Assembly: GCF_028368975.1 (NCBI RefSeq)
Contig: NZ_JAQNDM010000002.1
Coordinates: 1,178,001-1,242,000, forward strand
Direction of reading: 5' to 3'
From: Stigmatella ashevillena
Lineage (GTDB): Bacteria > Myxococcota > Myxococcia > Myxococcales > Myxococcaceae
Length of the DNA stretch: 64,000 bases
Part shown: one piece after another, positions 19,769 to 28,094 of the stretch
How the letters are laid out: every line of letters begins with the position of its first letter
How positions within the stretch are numbered: position 1 is the stretch's first letter
Made by a program: the position numbers and the translations under genes
The notes under the pieces: generated by a model
Databases searched by the model: none
Told to the model about the DNA's origin: nothing
The model's input: the letters and a program-made list of their open reading frames with translations, nothing else

Positions 19769-21211
19769 TTGTTCTCCAATCGCATCCCGCCCCCCTCTGC
19801 CTCCTCTTCGGCCCCCTCGAAGGCCTCGTCTGAAACCCCGTCCACCGCCCCTTCCAGCACGCAGCAGGCGAAGGCCTCGGAGGCCGTTCCAGGCAAGCCG
19901 AATGAACTCCTGCCGGAGACGCCCAAGGATGCCTACCTTGGAAGCACCTCGGAGAAGTCTGGCCCTCCCCTGGACTTGAAGGGCGGGCCACCGAAGAAAG
20001 GCCCTTCCGGAGGCGCTCCGATTCCACCGCGTTTTTCCTACGCCAAATCCAGCACCCAGAAGCCAGGAGCCAACAAGGTTGCCGGAACGGGCTCCGCGTC
20101 CTCCGCATCGCTGCCCTTCAACACGAAGGAGGTATCACCGGCCGAAGTCGAGAGCGCGCTCTGGGGGCTCGCCAACATCAAGGCCGCCGCTGTGCTGCCG
20201 CGCGCGGAGTTCTACCAAGTGGCTTCGAAAGGCATCCCGGATGTCGAAGCCTACGCCCAGACACGATACGGCGAGCTGGCAGGCCCCATGCTCAGCGACA
20301 TGGAGCAGCTCAACAAAGCCTTCGGCGCCTCGGGGGAGAATGATTTCAGGAAGCTGTTGATTGATCCGGGCGTGATGTCGGGGACGCACAGGACCGCGTT
20401 CCGCGACTTCGCCCTCCAGAACAAAGACACGCTCGCGGGGAAGTCCCCCTTCGCCATCCGCCAGGAATTCTCGGAGAAGCTGGGGACGAAAACCTACTTC
20501 CGTGCCCTCAAGCTCACCCCCGAGGTGGCCGACAAGATCGTCAACGAGACTGGCATGACCAGCCGGGCGTTTCGCTGCCAGGAGCAGCGCGGAGATCTCG
20601 AGCAACGCATCAAAGAGGGGGGCCTGCGGACCATCGCGGGAGACCAGGCGCTCCCCAACACGGGCGACCTGGCGGCAACCCCACTCAAGCAGGCAATGGA
20701 GGGCCACATCCGCCCGTTCAGCCGGAGTTCGGTGATGCGCCCGTTCAAGCTCACCGACAAGACCAACCTCTATCAAACGCCTCACCTCGAGCAGGCAAAG
20801 ACGGACACGTCAGCGAAGGCGAGCGACAGCTACATGAAAGAGCGCTCCCGGGATCTGGAGCGTCTGAAGGATGCGGACGCCTTCCTCTCCGTTTCGGAGG
20901 ACAAGCGGGTCGCGCTCTCCGTTGCGGCAAGTCCAGACATGGCGGGAAAACTGAAAGAGGGAGAGGCCTATTACCTCTTCGAGGTGAAGCTCTCCCCCCT
21001 TGATGTCGTGGATCCCTCGTTCTACAGCGACCCCTCGACCAACCCCAAAGGGGTCGTCTTCGGAGACGACAAGGCCCACCCCGTGCCTTATGACTCCAAG
21101 ATCGAGGGGGTTGTGGCGGGCCACATCCACAAGTCCGAGATCACCTCCATCCGCCGCATCGATCTCACCGACAAGACGCTCCAGGACTCACGAATGGACC
21201 TTCAATACTGA
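19769..21211 (+). CDS. Unrecognised protein, possible ADP-ribosyltransferase-like C-terminus
   Basis: 480 residues from a TTG at 19769 preceded by AAGGAAAGGAAAGG; a GTG at 19736 would add 11 residues. The first about 110 residues are Pro/Ser/Ala-rich (PPPSASSSAPSKASSETPS) and look like an export or linker region with no signal peptide. The C-terminal two thirds are globular. TYFRALKLTPEVADKI (Arg245), FLSVSEDKRVALSVA (about 372-386), YYLFEVKLSPLDVVDPS and KIEGVVAGHIHKSEI (Glu446) are spaced and shaped like the R, STS and E motifs of ADP-ribosyltransferase toxins. I do not recognise the family with certainty. It is divergent from the kinase operon. Confidence 0.5.
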   Translation: MFSNRIPPPSASSSAPSKASSETPSTAPSSTQQAKASEAVPGKPNELLPETPKDAYLGSTSEKSGPPLDLKGGPPKKGPSGGAPIPPRFSYAKSSTQKPGANKVAGTGSASSASLPFNTKEVSPAEVESALWGLANIKAAAVLPRAEFYQVASKGIPDVEAYAQTRYGELAGPMLSDMEQLNKAFGASGENDFRKLLIDPGVMSGTHRTAFRDFALQNKDTLAGKSPFAIRQEFSEKLGTKTYFRALKLTPEVADKIVNETGMTSRAFRCQEQRGDLEQRIKEGGLRTIAGDQALPNTGDLAATPLKQAMEGHIRPFSRSSVMRPFKLTDKTNLYQTPHLEQAKTDTSAKASDSYMKERSRDLERLKDADAFLSVSEDKRVALSVAASPDMAGKLKEGEAYYLFEVKLSPLDVVDPSFYSDPSTNPKGVVFGDDKAHPVPYDSKIEGVVAGHIHKSEITSIRRIDLTDKTLQDSRMDLQY

Positions 21212-21325
21212 GTCCACACGCGCTCCGGCACCGCGAGCCGACGCCTGCTTGATGAGGAACCAAGCTGGACCAAGTGCTTGATTTCTCTCGTCTTCCTCAC
21301 GCCAGGGCGGGCCACGCGCCCAGCC

Positions 21326-21362
21326 CTGTCAGGCAGCTCACAGATTTTCCGCATGATTTCTC
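21326..21362 (+). promoter_or_regulatory. Leader element shared with 27974-28010 (copy 1)
   Basis: This 37-base block, with core CAGCTCACAGATTTTCCGCAT, matches 27974-28010 at 28 of 37 positions by eye. Upstream of both lies the same 11-mer AAGTGCTTGAT (21272-21282 and 27955-27965), at different distances. Both copies precede plus-strand genes (21406 and 28095). Confidence 0.35.
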
Positions 21363-21405
21363 AACTCGCGGACTCCTCTTGTGTGCGTGCCGCATGGAGG
21401 AAGCC

Positions 21406-21711
21406 ATGAAGAGAATCATCCACGCCGTCCGGAATTGCCGTCTTTTCCGGCCGATGAGCTTCGAGGAGGCCAAAGCCCTCTATGGGGTCCTCAGCGAATC
21501 CATGGTCCGTTCGAAAGCCCAGGCCTCCACGGACGAGAACACCCCCTACCGGCTGAGCCTTCATGGCCTCAAGACGTGCCTGACGAAGGGGAGCCTGCTG
21601 CTCCACAGCCGGTTTCTGGTCGGCAGCAAGAAGGAGCAGGTCGACATCTTCATGGCCTGCATGGACGCAAAATTCGAGAGGATGGCTCGGCCTCCCCAGA
21701 ACGAGGGATGA
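21406..21711 (+). CDS. Small protein of unknown function (101 aa)
   Basis: The ATG at 21406 has GGAGG with 5-base spacing, which decides the start over the ATG at 21394. The product is 101 residues, basic and probably cytosolic. It has no signal peptide, TM helix or recognised motif; LSLHGLKTCLTKGSLLLHSRFLVGS is the most structured-looking stretch. It lies 194 bases after the ADP-ribosyltransferase-like gene and has its own leader, so an effector/partner link is only a guess. Confidence 0.55.
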   Translation: MKRIIHAVRNCRLFRPMSFEEAKALYGVLSESMVRSKAQASTDENTPYRLSLHGLKTCLTKGSLLLHSRFLVGSKKEQVDIFMACMDAKFERMARPPQNEG

Positions 21712-21721
21712 CGCCGGAGCC

Positions 21722-21744
21722 TCCCTGAACCCCCGCTTCAGGGA
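21722..21744. terminator. Hairpin between convergent genes
   Basis: TCCCTGAA at 21722-21729 pairs perfectly with TTCAGGGA at 21737-21744 around a 7-nt loop. It lies 11 bases past the stop of the 101-residue gene and overlaps the last codons of the minus-strand giant kinase. There is no T-run on either strand, so termination is inferred from position. Confidence 0.4.
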
Positions 21745-24700
21745 GAAAACGAGGCACAGACGCGCACGCCAATCGCGGCATCGCGCGCCGTCGGATCTCC
21801 CACGGAGATGTTCGCGATGTGCGCACCAAAGGAGTCGTAGTACCAGGCGCCCCCCCGCAGGACGATGCGCCCGAATTCTGGTGTCGTCGAACGGGTGATC
21901 TCGAAGGCGTTGCCCGCCATGTCCTCCAGCCCAAAGGGACTCACCGTGGCAGGGTGGGCCCCCACCCTGTCGGGCCCAAAGGCCGTGGGCTGCCGGTCGT
22001 AGGTCGTGTCGATGTTGGCGTCGTCGGGCTGCAACGCGTCGCCATGGGGGTAACGGCGGCCGTCGGCGCCACGGGCCGCGTACTCCCACTCGTTCTGGCT
22101 GCACAAGCGCGCTCCCGGAAGACGCCCCGAGCGGTCCAGCCAGTAGAAGTAGCCCGCCAAGTCCTCTGCGGAGACGCCGGACAGGGGAAACTGACGCCAG
22201 TCGGCCGTGTTCCGCAGCGTCCGCCCCGGATACCGGAAGGTGTCCCCCTCCTTCGCCGAGAAGACGTCCGCACGCGAACGGTAGAAGGAGAAGACCCAGC
22301 CCGCACCGGGTTGATGGCGCAGGGTGACCGCCCCGGTGGCGCTGAAGCGTGGCTGCTCGAGGAGCTTTCGCGCGGGCGCCTCCGGGGGCAGCGCGTTGAG
22401 GTAGGTCAGCCAGTCATCGAACGTCACCTCCCGCTGTCCAATGACGTAGCCTTCGTTGAGGCAGAACCGGTGCAGCGGTGGGCTGAGCATGAAGAGCCGC
22501 ACCTCTTCCGGTTCAGCGCTGCCCAGGAGAAAGCACCCTGGCGGGATGTAGACATGGCCTGCGGGCACCTGGGCGGGGAGCGTGAGGCGAACCTGCTCGC
22601 GGACACCGTGCGTGAGCCGCAGCGGCAGTCTCACCGGCACGCGCCCCGGGCTCGAGATGTGGAGGAGATAGGAGCCCTCGGGCAAGCGCAGACGGGAGAG
22701 GGGCGTGGGGCCCAAGCGGCCCACTCCCGGAACAGGCTCGAGGCGCAGTGCCCCCTGCACATCCGAGTATCGCGCGATCTCCACGCGTGCTCCGGGAGGC
22801 TCCGTCACGATCTTGATCTCGGCCGGGGCCTCGATCCGCTGCCGCCACTCCACCCCTGCCATGCCGGAATCGGTCACCTGCTCCAGGCGCTGAACCCATT
22901 CGTCGCGCTCGCGACGCTGGTGAAAGCGCTCGGCGAGGAGAATCCTTTCATACGTCACCTCCGCGATGAGCCGACGCGTATCCACATGGCCGCGATCGCG
23001 GTCGAGGGCCTTCTCGAGGAGTTGGTTCGTGCGGGCGTACGCTGCGTCGGCTTGCTTTCGCAGGGCGAGCGCCTCGGTCCATCGCCGCTCGGCGGCATTC
23101 CTGCGGCCATGAAGGCCCGGCAATGTCTCGGGGCCCATGGACGGAGAAGGCCGACCGTCGAAGAGCGCCAGCGCCTCCTCGCGGCGCGCGCGGGCCTGCT
23201 GGGCAAGAGCGCGTCCCTCGGTGAATGCTTCCCGCGCCCAACCGACCTGGGTGGCGACAAAGCGCGCGTCCGCGAAATACGTCTGCAGGCGAAGCCCTCC
23301 GTAGGAGGCGGCGACGGTGAGCGGGAGGGCGAGCGCAACGAGCCGACGGACCCACCGCTGGCGTGTCACGGCACGGCGAGAGGCGGCAAGAAAGGCGCGC
23401 TCTCTCGGCCCCAGGGTAGAGGGCTCGAGAAGATGCGCCTCGTTGAGCTGACGCCTCCCCCAGAGGGCCTCTTTGGCACGCATCAGGCGTTCCCACTCGG
23501 CGCTCGCCTCCACGACCCGCTTGCGCGCCGCGCGGTGGCCAATGCCGTCGTCGAGCCAGCCCCTCAACGTGCCCCAGCTTTCAATGAGCGAGTCATGGGC
23601 GAGTTCGCAGTGCGGTTGGCCACCCGTGGTGCGCGTGTGCAGGAGACGGCCCTCGACAAGGGCGCGAAGGGCCGCTCGGGAAGCCACATCCGAAGGATCG
23701 GCGAGCTCCGCTTCGCCGCGCTCGATGCGCGTCCCCTCCTCTGTCACGAGTTGGAGAAGGAGGCGCCGTGCCGCCTCGCGCTCGTGGGCGTTCAGACGGG
23801 CGAGCACCTCATCCGCGTGCCGTGACAGCGCTCCGGCAACGCCTCCCATGTCATCGAGCGCCGCCCGGGTGATGCGGCCATGCGCCGGGTTGCGCCGCTC
23901 CCACAGCTCGGCGAGCGCGAACTGGAGCGGGGGAAGACTGCCCACGCCATGCGCCGTGGACTCGACGAGTGTCTGGACAAGCTCTCCGGATTCGAAGACC
24001 ACGCCGCGGCTGCGCGCGGGACCGACGATGGCCTCGCGCACCCCTTCGGGTGACATGGGCCGGAGGATGTAGAGCGCTCGCTCCGCCTCCTCTCCCAAGC
24101 CGGGCAAGGCGCACAAGCGCGTCAGAAAATCCCCGCGCACCGCCAGCAGGACGCGCACCCCCCGCGAGGGCAAGGAGAGCTCGCCGAGGAGGCGGGCGAA
24201 GTGCGCCGCCTGAACCGGCTCGGAGAGGGTAATGAGCTCCTCGAGCTGATCGACAAACAGGAGCAGGCCCCGTCCGGCCTGATGCGCCTCGCGCAACGTC
24301 CGCCCGAGCCATGACGACGCGTCCGCGAGCGCCGTCACGAGCTCCTCTTCCTTCCGGCCCAGGACCGGCGCCAGCGAGGCGGCCAGGGCGTCGAGCGGAC
24401 GGCGGCCGGGCTCCAGGGTGACCGTGTTCCGCTCATGCGCTCCCCCCAGCGTTTCCGCATCCACCCGGGGGAGCACTCCCGCGCGGCACAGCGAGGACTT
24501 GCCCGTGCCAGAGTCCCCAGCGACCAGGACGAGCGGCCGGTAACGGAGGCGCTCGAGCACCGCATGGATGTCGGCGTCGCGGCCAAAGAAGAGCGTCCGG
24601 TGCTCGGCTTCGAAAGGAGCCAGGCCCCGGTAGGGATTGCTGGCGGACAGGGGAACCGGGGCGCTGAGCCGCTCCAGGCGCTCGAGCGCTTCGCAGAGCG

Positions 24701-25697
24701 CCTCGGCCGAGGCGAACCGCTCGAGTGGATCGGGCGCGAGGCACCGTGCGATGAGCGCGGCGAAGTCCGGGTCCAGCTCGGGTCCTCCCTCCCGGGAGAC
24801 CGTCACCTCCTGCCCACGGGCAGGCCCCCGAGGCAACTCGCCCAGACACAGCTCGTAGAGCACGAGGCCCAAAGCATAGAGATCGCTTCGGGGCGTTGCC
24901 GGAGCCCGCTCCAGGAGCTCGGGCGCCATGTAGGGCCGCGTCCCCACCAGATGGAGGCTGGACGACGTCGAGGCCGCACCGGGTCCGAAGCGCTCGGCCA
25001 GACCGAAGTCGAGCAGCTTCACCCCTCCGTCCTCGGTGACCAGGGCGTTGGACGGCTTGAGGTCCCGGTGCAGCACGCCCTGACGATGGGCCGCCGCGAG
25101 CCCTCGGGCCAGACCGACGCCAAGCGTCAAAACCCGCCGCCAGGGCACGGGCAGCGGCAATTCCGCGAGGCTTTGACCCACCACGTACTCGGAGACGATG
25201 TACGGGTGCCCGCTGACCTCCCCCACGCGAAACACGCTGACGACGTTCGGATGCTGCAACCGCGCAATCGCGCGCGCCTCGGTCTCGAAGTACGCACGGA
25301 CCCAGGGGTCAGGTTGACTGCTGGCAATGAACTTCACCGCCACACGCCGATCCAAGGAGGTGTCGTGCGCCAGGTAGACGACGCCCATGCCACCGCGGCC
25401 CAGTTCGCGCTCGAGGCGGAACTCGTCGAACACGTCCGGTGGCACCCAGAGGAGACCCGAGGGCTCGGTGCCAGCACCGGAGGGCTCGGAATGCGCGGGG
25501 CTCCCCACCGCCATGCCCACGCCACCGCGCGAGACGGACGCCAGAAGGGCCCGGCACGTATCGCACTCGGCCGCATGCCGATGGGCTCCCGCCAGCGCCT
25601 CGTCGGACAACCGGCCATCGAGCAGATCGACCAGGACATCGTCTGTCAGGCAATCCGACGCGCCCAAGCCATTGTCGAGTGAGGAGGACGGACGCAT
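21738..25697 (-). CDS. zf-HC2 / Ser-Thr kinase / STAND ATPase / PEGA / FGE-like giant protein
   Basis: 1319 residues from the ATG at 25697. An anti-sigma-type zinc finger opens it (H41-x3-C45-x2-C48). A Ser/Thr kinase follows at about 95-350 (GRGGMGVVYLA, VAVKFI, LHRDLKPSNALV, KLLDFGLAE). Next is a STAND NTPase at about 365-760 (NPYRGLAPFEAEH, Walker A AGDSGTGKSSLCRAG, LLLFVDQLEEL). A TM helix (RLVALALPLTVAASYGGL) lies near 800, then a PEGA-like domain (PPGARVEIA) and a C-terminal formylglycine-generating-enzyme-like domain (RLCSQNEWEYAARG, GLEDMAGNAFEITRS, LRGGAWYYDS). It is divergent from a sigma factor 76 bases away, which suggests that the zinc finger controls that factor. Confidence 0.85.
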   Translation of the reverse strand: MRPSSSLDNGLGASDCLTDDVLVDLLDGRLSDEALAGAHRHAAECDTCRALLASVSRGGVGMAVGSPAHSEPSGAGTEPSGLLWVPPDVFDEFRLERELGRGGMGVVYLAHDTSLDRRVAVKFIASSQPDPWVRAYFETEARAIARLQHPNVVSVFRVGEVSGHPYIVSEYVVGQSLAELPLPVPWRRVLTLGVGLARGLAAAHRQGVLHRDLKPSNALVTEDGGVKLLDFGLAERFGPGAASTSSSLHLVGTRPYMAPELLERAPATPRSDLYALGLVLYELCLGELPRGPARGQEVTVSREGGPELDPDFAALIARCLAPDPLERFASAEALCEALERLERLSAPVPLSASNPYRGLAPFEAEHRTLFFGRDADIHAVLERLRYRPLVLVAGDSGTGKSSLCRAGVLPRVDAETLGGAHERNTVTLEPGRRPLDALAASLAPVLGRKEEELVTALADASSWLGRTLREAHQAGRGLLLFVDQLEELITLSEPVQAAHFARLLGELSLPSRGVRVLLAVRGDFLTRLCALPGLGEEAERALYILRPMSPEGVREAIVGPARSRGVVFESGELVQTLVESTAHGVGSLPPLQFALAELWERRNPAHGRITRAALDDMGGVAGALSRHADEVLARLNAHEREAARRLLLQLVTEEGTRIERGEAELADPSDVASRAALRALVEGRLLHTRTTGGQPHCELAHDSLIESWGTLRGWLDDGIGHRAARKRVVEASAEWERLMRAKEALWGRRQLNEAHLLEPSTLGPRERAFLAASRRAVTRQRWVRRLVALALPLTVAASYGGLRLQTYFADARFVATQVGWAREAFTEGRALAQQARARREEALALFDGRPSPSMGPETLPGLHGRRNAAERRWTEALALRKQADAAYARTNQLLEKALDRDRGHVDTRRLIAEVTYERILLAERFHQRRERDEWVQRLEQVTDSGMAGVEWRQRIEAPAEIKIVTEPPGARVEIARYSDVQGALRLEPVPGVGRLGPTPLSRLRLPEGSYLLHISSPGRVPVRLPLRLTHGVREQVRLTLPAQVPAGHVYIPPGCFLLGSAEPEEVRLFMLSPPLHRFCLNEGYVIGQREVTFDDWLTYLNALPPEAPARKLLEQPRFSATGAVTLRHQPGAGWVFSFYRSRADVFSAKEGDTFRYPGRTLRNTADWRQFPLSGVSAEDLAGYFYWLDRSGRLPGARLCSQNEWEYAARGADGRRYPHGDALQPDDANIDTTYDRQPTAFGPDRVGAHPATVSPFGLEDMAGNAFEITRSTTPEFGRIVLRGGAWYYDSFGAHIANISVGDPTARDAAIGVRVCASFSP

Positions 25698-25736
25698 GGA
25701 GTCCCAGGGCTCAGCCTGTGCATGAACCGGGTGGCG

Positions 25737-25766
25737 TTGATGGCCCGGCGGAGCGCATGGTACAGA
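25737..25766 (+). promoter_or_regulatory. Possible promoter of the sigma-factor gene
   Basis: TTGATG (25737-25742) and TACAGA (25761-25766) are separated by 18 bases, a passable housekeeping promoter. Transcription would begin at about 25773, next to the ATG at 25774, giving an almost leaderless message. Low information; position is the main support. Confidence 0.25.
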
Positions 25767-25773
25767 AACGGGA

Positions 25774-26709
25774 ATGGAGCAAGTGCCCGGGTTGGCCACG
25801 ACGTTTCTCGTGCACGCGAAAGTGCGCTTCGTTCCCCCCATGGATGCCCCGGCTGTCGAACGATTGCTCGTCCAGGCCTGGGAGACCGCTCGTGCGCAGT
25901 GGCCCTCCGTGGAGCTTCCCGCCGAGCCATTCGTGGCCCACCTCGCCCAGCGGCTGCCCGAGGCGAGTCCCCAGAGCCCCCTCGAGCCGCTCCTCGGGCA
26001 ACTCTCCCTCGCGGAGCTCTACCTCGCGTGTGCCTGTGAGCGGGGGATGCCCTCTGCCATTGAACTTTTCGAGCGCCACTATCTCGCGAAGCTGCCGGGG
26101 CTGCTCCGAAGCCCTAGACAGCCCAACGCGATGATCGACGACGTGTGCCAGTTGGCGCGGATGAAGATCCTGGTCCCCACGCACGAAGGGGCCCCCAAGA
26201 TCGTGGAATACACGGGACGCGGGGCGCTGCTGAGCTGGGTGCGCGTCACCGCCGTGCGCATCGCCATCAAGCTGCAAGCCGTCGAGAAGCCCGCGTCCAC
26301 GCAGGACGCGGACACCGTCTTCGCGGCACTGCCAGCGCCCGGGTTCGATGCGGAGTTGGATCTCATCAAGCGCCGCCACCACACGGACTTCCGGCAGGCC
26401 GTGAGCGAAGCCTTCTCTGTGCTCTCGAACGATGAGCGCCATCTGTTCCGCCTCTATTTCGTCGACCAGCTTTCCATGTATGAGCTGGCCACGCTCTTCC
26501 GCGTCAATCAATCCACGGTCTCCCGCTGGTTGAAGACCGCACGGCAGCGGGTCTACGAGGAGACGCAGCGCCGCCTCCAAGCGCGGCTGGGCCTCTCCTC
26601 CCGCGACTTCAAGAGCTTCCTGGCCGTCCTCGACAGCCAGCTCGAGCTGGGCATCAGCCAGCTCCTGCGCCAGGAGGATGGGGCGCCCGTGCCTTCCAAG
26701 CCAAGCTGA
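25774..26709 (+). CDS. Myxobacterial sigma-70-like factor (Sig-70_gmx1 type)
   Basis: 311 residues. The region-2-like part is DVCQLARMKILV followed by GRGALLSWVRVTAVRIAIKL. Region 4 is HTDFRQAVSEAFSVLSNDERHLFRLYFVDQLSMYELATLFRVNQSTVSRWLKTARQRVYEE, a clear sigma-4 helix-turn-helix. The N-terminal about 85 residues are an extra domain typical of this myxobacterial subfamily. It is divergent from a kinase that carries a zf-HC2 anti-sigma-like finger. Together they look like a kinase-controlled sigma switch. Only the sigma identity is firm. Confidence 0.85.
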   Translation: MEQVPGLATTFLVHAKVRFVPPMDAPAVERLLVQAWETARAQWPSVELPAEPFVAHLAQRLPEASPQSPLEPLLGQLSLAELYLACACERGMPSAIELFERHYLAKLPGLLRSPRQPNAMIDDVCQLARMKILVPTHEGAPKIVEYTGRGALLSWVRVTAVRIAIKLQAVEKPASTQDADTVFAALPAPGFDAELDLIKRRHHTDFRQAVSEAFSVLSNDERHLFRLYFVDQLSMYELATLFRVNQSTVSRWLKTARQRVYEETQRRLQARLGLSSRDFKSFLAVLDSQLELGISQLLRQEDGAPVPSKPS

Positions 26710-26735
26710 GACAGGAGGCCGTTCCACGAAGGGTC

Positions 26736-27830
26736 CTACAGCCCGCTGGCTGGGGAGACGGCGGCCTTCCGGGGGCCATAGGACTGGTTGCGCAGCAGCG
26801 CCGTGCGGGGGTTCACGTCCACGCGCCGCACCGTGCAACGGTCTCCTTCGCCCAGATCGAGCGCCGCATCGGCGCGGAAACGGTCCGGACATTCCTGGAG
26901 AATCGTCTCCAGCGCACGGCCGTCGCGGGTCCGCGCCAGGCAGGTGGCCCCGTCCGGCGCCCACGCCGCCTCGAAGGAGGCCCGCGCGAGATCCCACTCC
27001 GCCGAGGATTCGGTCGTCCGGGCGATCACGCCAAGCCGATCGTACATATCGATGCCGGTGTCCTCGTGCGTGTGACTGCGGCCATTGCCGCAGTAGTCCG
27101 CGCGGGCCATGCGCGTACACGCTTGGTGAAGGCCCGCCAGCGTCTGTCCTTCCCGGCTCGCCCAGGGCTTGTAGCCCCAGTGGATGCACTTGGTGATGGC
27201 GCCGTTCTCACAGGCGAAGGTGAGCTGTCCGGGAACCTCGCGGTGGGTGCCGCTGGAATCCCAGACACCCCTCACCGCGAGCGCCCGGGGGTCGGGGACC
27301 CGGTCCAGGGCCACACAGGGGTTCTCCCACTCCTGGGCCAGCGCATTCCAGGCCTCGATGCGGTACCAGACCATTCCAGGATCCTCCGGAGAGGGCTCGG
27401 CGCCGCAGATGGCCACCTCCACGGGCTTGCCATCGCTCGCCGTCCCCTGAAGCACGGCGCCGATCACCCTGCTGCCCTCAGGCGTCCCCGGCGCGAAGGA
27501 GGTGGACGTGGCCACCAGGTGCCCGCCCTCCAGTTTCAAGGCCGTCACCTGGGCATCCGCCCGCCGCAGGGGCTTGAGGCTCGCGGAGACGAGGACGCTG
27601 CTGCGCTCGTCCGTCACCTTCTCCGTGTCCCAGTCCCGCCGGGTGCCCCACAACATCGTGCCCTGGGGTTTGACGGTGCGGTGGGGAGCCCGGGATTGGC
27701 ACCGCAGCGCGTAGCGATCGGCCTCGGGCACCGGGGCCGCCACGCTCTCGGTCCGGGGGCGCTCGGCGTACGCCTGCAGGGGGAGCTGAAGACATACCCA
27801 GGCAAGCAAGAACTTCAACGTCGCGGTCAT
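26736..27830 (-). CDS. ADYC-domain secreted protein
   Basis: 364 residues. The ATG at 27830 has GGAAGAG 4 bases upstream and gives a clean signal peptide (LKFLLAWVCLQLPLQAYA). The ADYC signature is TRMARADYCGNGRSHTHEDTGIDMYD at about residues 230-255; it is preceded by CENGAITKCIHWGYKPW and followed by cysteines in CLARTRDG, LQECPDRF and DRCTVRRVDVNPRTALLRN. ADYC-domain proteins are abundant in myxobacteria, secreted and of unknown function. It converges with the sigma factor. Confidence 0.8.
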   Translation of the reverse strand: MTATLKFLLAWVCLQLPLQAYAERPRTESVAAPVPEADRYALRCQSRAPHRTVKPQGTMLWGTRRDWDTEKVTDERSSVLVSASLKPLRRADAQVTALKLEGGHLVATSTSFAPGTPEGSRVIGAVLQGTASDGKPVEVAICGAEPSPEDPGMVWYRIEAWNALAQEWENPCVALDRVPDPRALAVRGVWDSSGTHREVPGQLTFACENGAITKCIHWGYKPWASREGQTLAGLHQACTRMARADYCGNGRSHTHEDTGIDMYDRLGVIARTTESSAEWDLARASFEAAWAPDGATCLARTRDGRALETILQECPDRFRADAALDLGEGDRCTVRRVDVNPRTALLRNQSYGPRKAAVSPASGL

Positions 27831-27973
27831 GGCTCTCTTCCTTGCATTCACTTTGATCGGCGCAACTCGCGGTCCCGCGACCAGAGAGAGCCAGGGACCT
27901 GGAAAATCATGCAGGAAAATTCGTGGCGTGGGCCCTGCCGCTCCCCTCGCGGGTAAGTGCTTGATGTTCCTCC

Positions 27974-28010
27974 CTGTTCAGCAGCCCACAGATTCTCTGC
28001 ATCATTTTCC
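27974..28010 (+). promoter_or_regulatory. Leader element shared with 21326-21362 (copy 2)
   Basis: This 37-base block has core CAGCCCACAGATTCTCTGCAT and matches the element ahead of the 101-residue gene, again with AAGTGCTTGAT upstream (27955-27965). It lies 84 bases before the SBBP lipoprotein ATG. Confidence 0.35.
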
Positions 28011-28094
28011 GGTCCGTCGGCTCATCTCATTCCGAAGAGGCCCGCCGACCTTGAGGCCGTGCACGGTCCTCTTCCTCTCAAGAACAGGAGAACC

